From: Gordionus sp. m RMFG-2023
Taxonomy: Eukaryota; Nematomorpha; Gordioida; Chordodea; Parachordodidae
Length of the DNA: 64,000 bases
Reading direction: 5' to 3'
Assembly (NCBI RefSeq): GCF_954871325.1
Contig: NC_088776.1
Span: forward strand, 22,864,508-22,928,507
The notes beneath the pieces were generated by a model. The model saw only the letters and a program-made list of their open reading frames with translations, made no database searches and was not told the origin of the DNA. The position numbers and the translations under genes were made by a program. Shown in pieces: positions 35,326 to 64,000 of the stretch. The stretch's first letter is position 1. Every line of letters starts with the position of its first letter.

Positions 35326-36332
35326 ATATCTATGAAATACAACATCTGAAAGTGGATTGAATGATTTGGATCTTTTGAATATTCAAAGGTATTTAACGCC
35401 AAGCAAGGATAGATAATTGAAAAATTAGCTCAAAACATACAAAATACAATTATTCCTAAGAAACTTTTTGTGTATTAATTTATATTTCCAACATTTAAAT
35501 TTTTTATACTTTATATATTTTAAAAGCTCAAAAAATTTAATTTTCAATTTTGGGTCATTTAAGTGATTCATATCGTGGGTTATAATCACTTTATATTTTA
35601 TATTTCACATTTATTTTATAGCTTTTCAATGCCGGTTTATATAATATAATTTTTTAATTCACATTAGTTTAAAATTGTGTATTAGTATTTTTAATTAACA
35701 AAAATATTTCTTAAAAAAATTTATTACCCCCCCCCCCCCCCCCCGCCAGCACAAATTCCTGCGTACGCGCCTGTCTATAAGAAGATAGTATAATTTAATT
35801 GTTGAAAAGCATCTTTCCACACTAATAGCCGACATTGCCAATATGATATCAGATTTGATGTGTCGTTTATAATAATATTTTGGATTTAATTTTTCTCTAA
35901 GCATTATAATTTAGCTTAAAATATTTAAAAAATGTTGTAAAATGACAATATACTAAAGTTTATAAAAATTATGACCGACACTTATCAATCAAATGTGATC
36001 GATGCTAATCTTTAAAATAATTCGAATATAATTGAAATTTTTCAATATACTAATAATAAAATATTATTTTATAAGAATAAAATCATGAGGCTTGAACCGG
36101 CTCAGAGGCATTTTAGCGGTTCGGTTCAGGTTCAGATAGAATTTTTTTAGCGGTTTAAGTTCGGTTCAGGTTCGGTTTGGATCCCTGCCAATGAATAGCC
36201 TTCATAACGCCCCTGAATTTTTCGATACACTCCTCTAGAAATTTTGAAGAAAGTTATAGAACATCCCATTCTATGCTCTTAATTCATCCATAAAAATAAT
36301 AATTAATTATTATATTTATCTGGAGAATCGCA

Positions 36333-36840
36333 GGGATGGCCTAGTGGTGTATGATATATGCTTGGAAACCTCAAGGTCCAAGGTTCAATTCTGGTAAAAA
36401 AAGGTAAAAATTTTCAGGCTTTTCTTAGATGACTGATGTGCAAAGATATATGATAAGATTAATTTCTGAGCTGAGAAATACCACCCGGGTCATCGAGAGG
36501 CTTGGACAGCCGGGTGCTAGGATACTTGTCCAATAAATAGTCAGCTGAACTAGTGGTCATTCAAGGATGATAGCGATCTCTTGTACAGCTCTAGGATAAT
36601 GGTAACTTCAGGGACGTTCAAGTACAATGTCTATAAATTTTCAATGGACTTGATAACGATACTCCGGAGGGAGATCTATCAAATGATACTCCGGTGGGAG
36701 ATCAAGATTATAATGGAATCGATAAGAATATTCCAATGGGATATCTGTCAATATTAATACTTCGGTGTGAGATTTAGATACAATGGCTGATAGCGATACT
36801 CTGGTGGGATATCAGATATATAAATTAGATAAAAAGAGAT
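36333..36840 (+). mobile_element. tRNA-derived SINE with repeat-rich body
   Basis: The head, GGGATGGCCTAGTGG... (36333-36395), has an RNA polymerase III A box (TGGCCTAGTGG, 36337-36347) and B box (GGTTCAATTCT, 36382-36392) at tRNA-like spacing. It does not fold as a full tRNA and lacks a proper 3' half, so it is a SINE head. The body runs on with a unique part (36396-36640), then four or more copies of GATACTCCGGTGGGAGATC-type units (36655-36815), each a small inverted repeat. The 3' limit and any target duplication are uncertain. Confidence 0.7.
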
Positions 36841-37642
36841 AGCATGAGTAAAGAGATATTGAAGGAGCTTACCACCAGAAAAAAAGTGAAATCTTAAAAG
36901 AAAAAAAAAATTTATCTTAAAACTTTGCTTTGAATGCTGCCTAAAATTTCTTTGTGCCCTAAGTATTTTTCATGACCCTTATTATATGGTGGTCAAATTT
37001 ATTTACAGGAAAATCATTATGCAATATGTTGTGGAATATTAAAATCTCTCAAAAATCTAATGGTAAAAGCTACCCTGCCATCTCTTACAAGAATCGTAAC
37101 TACTTTCTGAATAATTTATAGCTACTTCAAACTATAAAGGTTAGAACCTGTAGTTATAGCAACAATGGAGTAGGATATCCTTGCCAGACCAGGTTGCATG
37201 CATATGGCAGCGATATGGATATAATAAGAATGTTTATAAGAATATGGGGGGTGGGCTAAAAGAATTGTATTTTCTATTAGTATAAAAAAAATAAAAATCT
37301 GAGTGGTTTTAATATTATAAAATTTTTTAAAAATTTATGAAATTAATTTATCCCAAATTATCGTTTCTGTGTATGACAATTAAGATATTATACAAATACA
37401 ACTAATATTTTTTAATGATAACAATAGCTTTTGATTAATATCTCCTTTATAATTAATCGCATATGCTATATAATAATTTATAATTTACAAATAGAAACAA
37501 TGTTAATACAATGTAGACGACCTTGAAATTTACGATTTCAAGAGTAAAATAAATATATTATAAAACCATATTTGTATTTTATTATTTTTATTCATTTATA
37601 AAACTTTTATATTATTTAAATTTTTAAAGATTCCTTTATTTA
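36841..37642. other. Upstream region of the protease gene
   Basis: AT-rich with no gene. It should hold the protease promoter. Possible TATA-like runs occur at about 37597-37612, but none can be chosen with confidence. Confidence 0.35.
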
Positions 37643-62637
<24,995 letters not shown>

Positions 62638-63532
62638 GCAAGATCAAATAATTTTTGTAATAAATAAAAAATTTATCACATTTTATCATTTAGATATGTA
62701 TAATATTCTGTAATATCAACATCAATAAACGTTTCACTTGCTCAAACCTAATTATTAAAAATTGTTTCATGTTATATGAATAAGATCATTATTTGATAAA
62801 TTTTATATTTAGCAGAAAATAGATTTTATTTATGACTAACTACTAGGAAGCCAACAAATTTTTCTACCTAGGGAAAACAATTGTTATCAAAGGCCGCTCT
62901 AAAACCCCTTCTATTTTGTTATTCATTTATATAATAAAACAAATATCTAATGAAGCACTCCATATCAATAATAAAGTAGTTTAAAAAACAATAAGGAAGG
63001 TCACAGGGCTATCAAAATATTCACTCATTATATATTCATAATCCTGTATTTATTGTTTTATGATAAATTATTCAATGATTATTGTGCTATTTAATTTATT
63101 AATCTTAAATTTTACCTTGATTCCAAGTAGATCTCTAACTCAAGATACGTTTGTTCTGGAAATATCTTGAATTCTTTCCTATTGCTATATTTGTTTTTAC
63201 CATTTCATTCTTATCCAAACTAACCATTTCATATTCCTTTCAAAACAGCTACTTTTATATTGCGTATATTTTTACTTCTCCCACAACTTGATAAAGGTTT
63301 TGAATTTATCGATTAAAATTATCAGATTCTTTGGAGCTTGTTAATATGTACGAATAACTCTATTTTTCTCTACTTTATTGTTAGCAAGTTGGTAGTATAT
63401 CGCAAATGGGTGGTATGTCTGTGATATAATAGAAACATTTATTTACAAATGTTTTCGTCCTGTTATAGAGAATCCATTTTTTGCAATGTTTTTCTAATTT
63501 TTTTCTAAATTCCTTCATACATTGCCAGGCAG
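62638..63532. other. Protease 3' flank
   Basis: The 3' UTR with AATAAA at 62724, then AT-rich DNA with no recognised gene. Confidence 0.5.
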
Positions 63533-64000
63533 CAGGCGCGCTGGGGGGGGATAATAAAATTTTTTAAGAAATATTATTGTTATTTAAAAATATCATGCAA
63601 TAATTTATTAGGACTAATAATTTCTAATACACAACTATATGAATTATAAAAAAAAAATTATATATAAACCGGCACATATAAACTATAAAATAAATGTGAA
63701 TTAAAAAATATAAAGTGAATATAACCACCATATGAATCACTTAAATGATCCAAAATAGAAATTTGAATTTTTTGAGCCTTTAAAATTTATATATAAAGTA
63801 TAAAAAATTTAAATGTTGGAAATATAAATATTAATACATAAAAAATTTCTTAGGAATAATTGTATTTTGTATGTTATATATTTACAATGTAAAATCCAAT
63901 CTTCGTTGGGATTGAGCTAATTTTTCAATTACTCATCCTTGCTTGGCGCCAAATGCTTATGAATATTTAAAAGATCCAAACCATTCAATCCACTTTCAGA
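63533..64000 (-). mobile_element. hAT transposon copy 'D' (A/B/C family), cut by window end
   Basis: Begins CAGGCGCG, then a short internal loss and a G-run followed by ATAATAAAATTTTTTAAGAA, as in the right end of B and C. It continues colinear with 32410-32860, including the decayed dimerisation tail near 63900-64000, and runs off the window in minus orientation. Confidence 0.85.

Larger units (their letters stand above)
32081..35773 (+). mobile_element. hAT transposon copy 'B' (same family as A), carrying copy C
   Basis: Left end CATTGGCGTACGCAGCGG, right end CTGCGTACGCGCCTG. A perfect 8-bp target duplication TCTATAAG flanks it (32073-32080 and 35774-35781). Plus-strand remnants: NREKEIASLFNEIES (~34255), ISQWLERNIFSEAKKLLDS (~34360), LIKKMRIAGSILLELKKI (~34504), RQNINIGSVEEYYK (~34670). 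The frame breaks several times. The GC-rich/T-run insert lies at about 35030-35325. Without copy C it is about 1.84 kb. Confidence 0.9.
31496..36187 (-). mobile_element. hAT transposon 'E', split by hATs B and C
   Basis: Ends CAGGGATCCAAACCGAA (left) and TTCGGTTTGGATCCCTG (right) with GGTTCGGTT-rich subterminal repeats. The 8-bp target duplication CCAATGAA is perfect (31488-31495 and 36188-36195). A transposase C-terminal remnant is on the minus strand at about 35904-35785 (IKSDIILAMSAISVERCFST, the hAT dimerisation signature). The element's own sequence is 31496-32080 plus 35782-36187, so it is a short derivative. The rest is inserted DNA. Confidence 0.88.

Noticed and set aside
36333-36400. 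tRNA gene
   Set aside because: A and B boxes are present but the acceptor stem and 3' half do not pair; it continues into a repeat body, so it is a SINE head.

Overview
This is a strongly AT-rich, intron-bearing animal nuclear sequence packed with transposable elements. No species can be named from it. The animal affinity rests on a secreted trypsin-type serine protease, an animal-like GTF2H5 (TFIIH subunit p8), PIGM, and the mix of mobile families: zf-MYM/BED hATs, FLYWCH MULEs, an RTE LINE, Asn-rich Gypsy elements and a tRNA-derived SINE.

Host genes. At the left edge on the minus strand lie GTF2H5 (352-626, two exons) and, only 19 bases downstream of its stop, the 5' end of PIGM (1-332, running off the window). 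On the plus strand, 37643-62637, is one six-exon gene for a secreted trypsin-like protease with a long Ser/Asn-rich pro-region. Its last intron alone is about 17.9 kb because of a stack of transposons. No other convincing host gene was found.

Layout. 1-0.7 kb: PIGM and GTF2H5. 1-4.6 kb: an old zf-TTF hAT split by a young LTR element (2230-4352). 5.4-11.9 kb: a tandemly duplicated P/THAP9-like transposase fragment, its second copy split by a full-length Ty3/Gypsy element (5740-11793). 12.3-14.2 kb: hAT 'A' with a MITE inside. 15.3-17.8 kb: an RTE-clade LINE. 17.8-23 kb: BED-type and DUF4371-type hATs. 23.5-26 kb: a gag-only LTR element. 26-31.5 kb: mostly anonymous AT-rich DNA with a six-unit array of about 66 bp and two MITEs. 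31.5-36.2 kb: a three-level hAT nest (E contains B contains C). 36.3-36.8 kb: a SINE. 37.6-62.6 kb: the protease gene, with a 16.9-kb MULE (45509-62380) in its last intron, itself carrying hAT H, hAT G and a second MULE J. 63.5 kb to the end: another copy of the A/B/C hAT family.

Many ends were fixed by target-site duplications read directly: 8 bp for hATs, 9-10 bp for MULEs, 5 bp for LTR elements. Both MULEs have long terminal inverted repeats built from tandem 14-15 bp units. The three LTR elements look like one autonomous family plus a gag-only and a gag-less relative, sharing a GCGTTTTA repeat block. All statements are from reading by eye; nothing was aligned or searched by computer.
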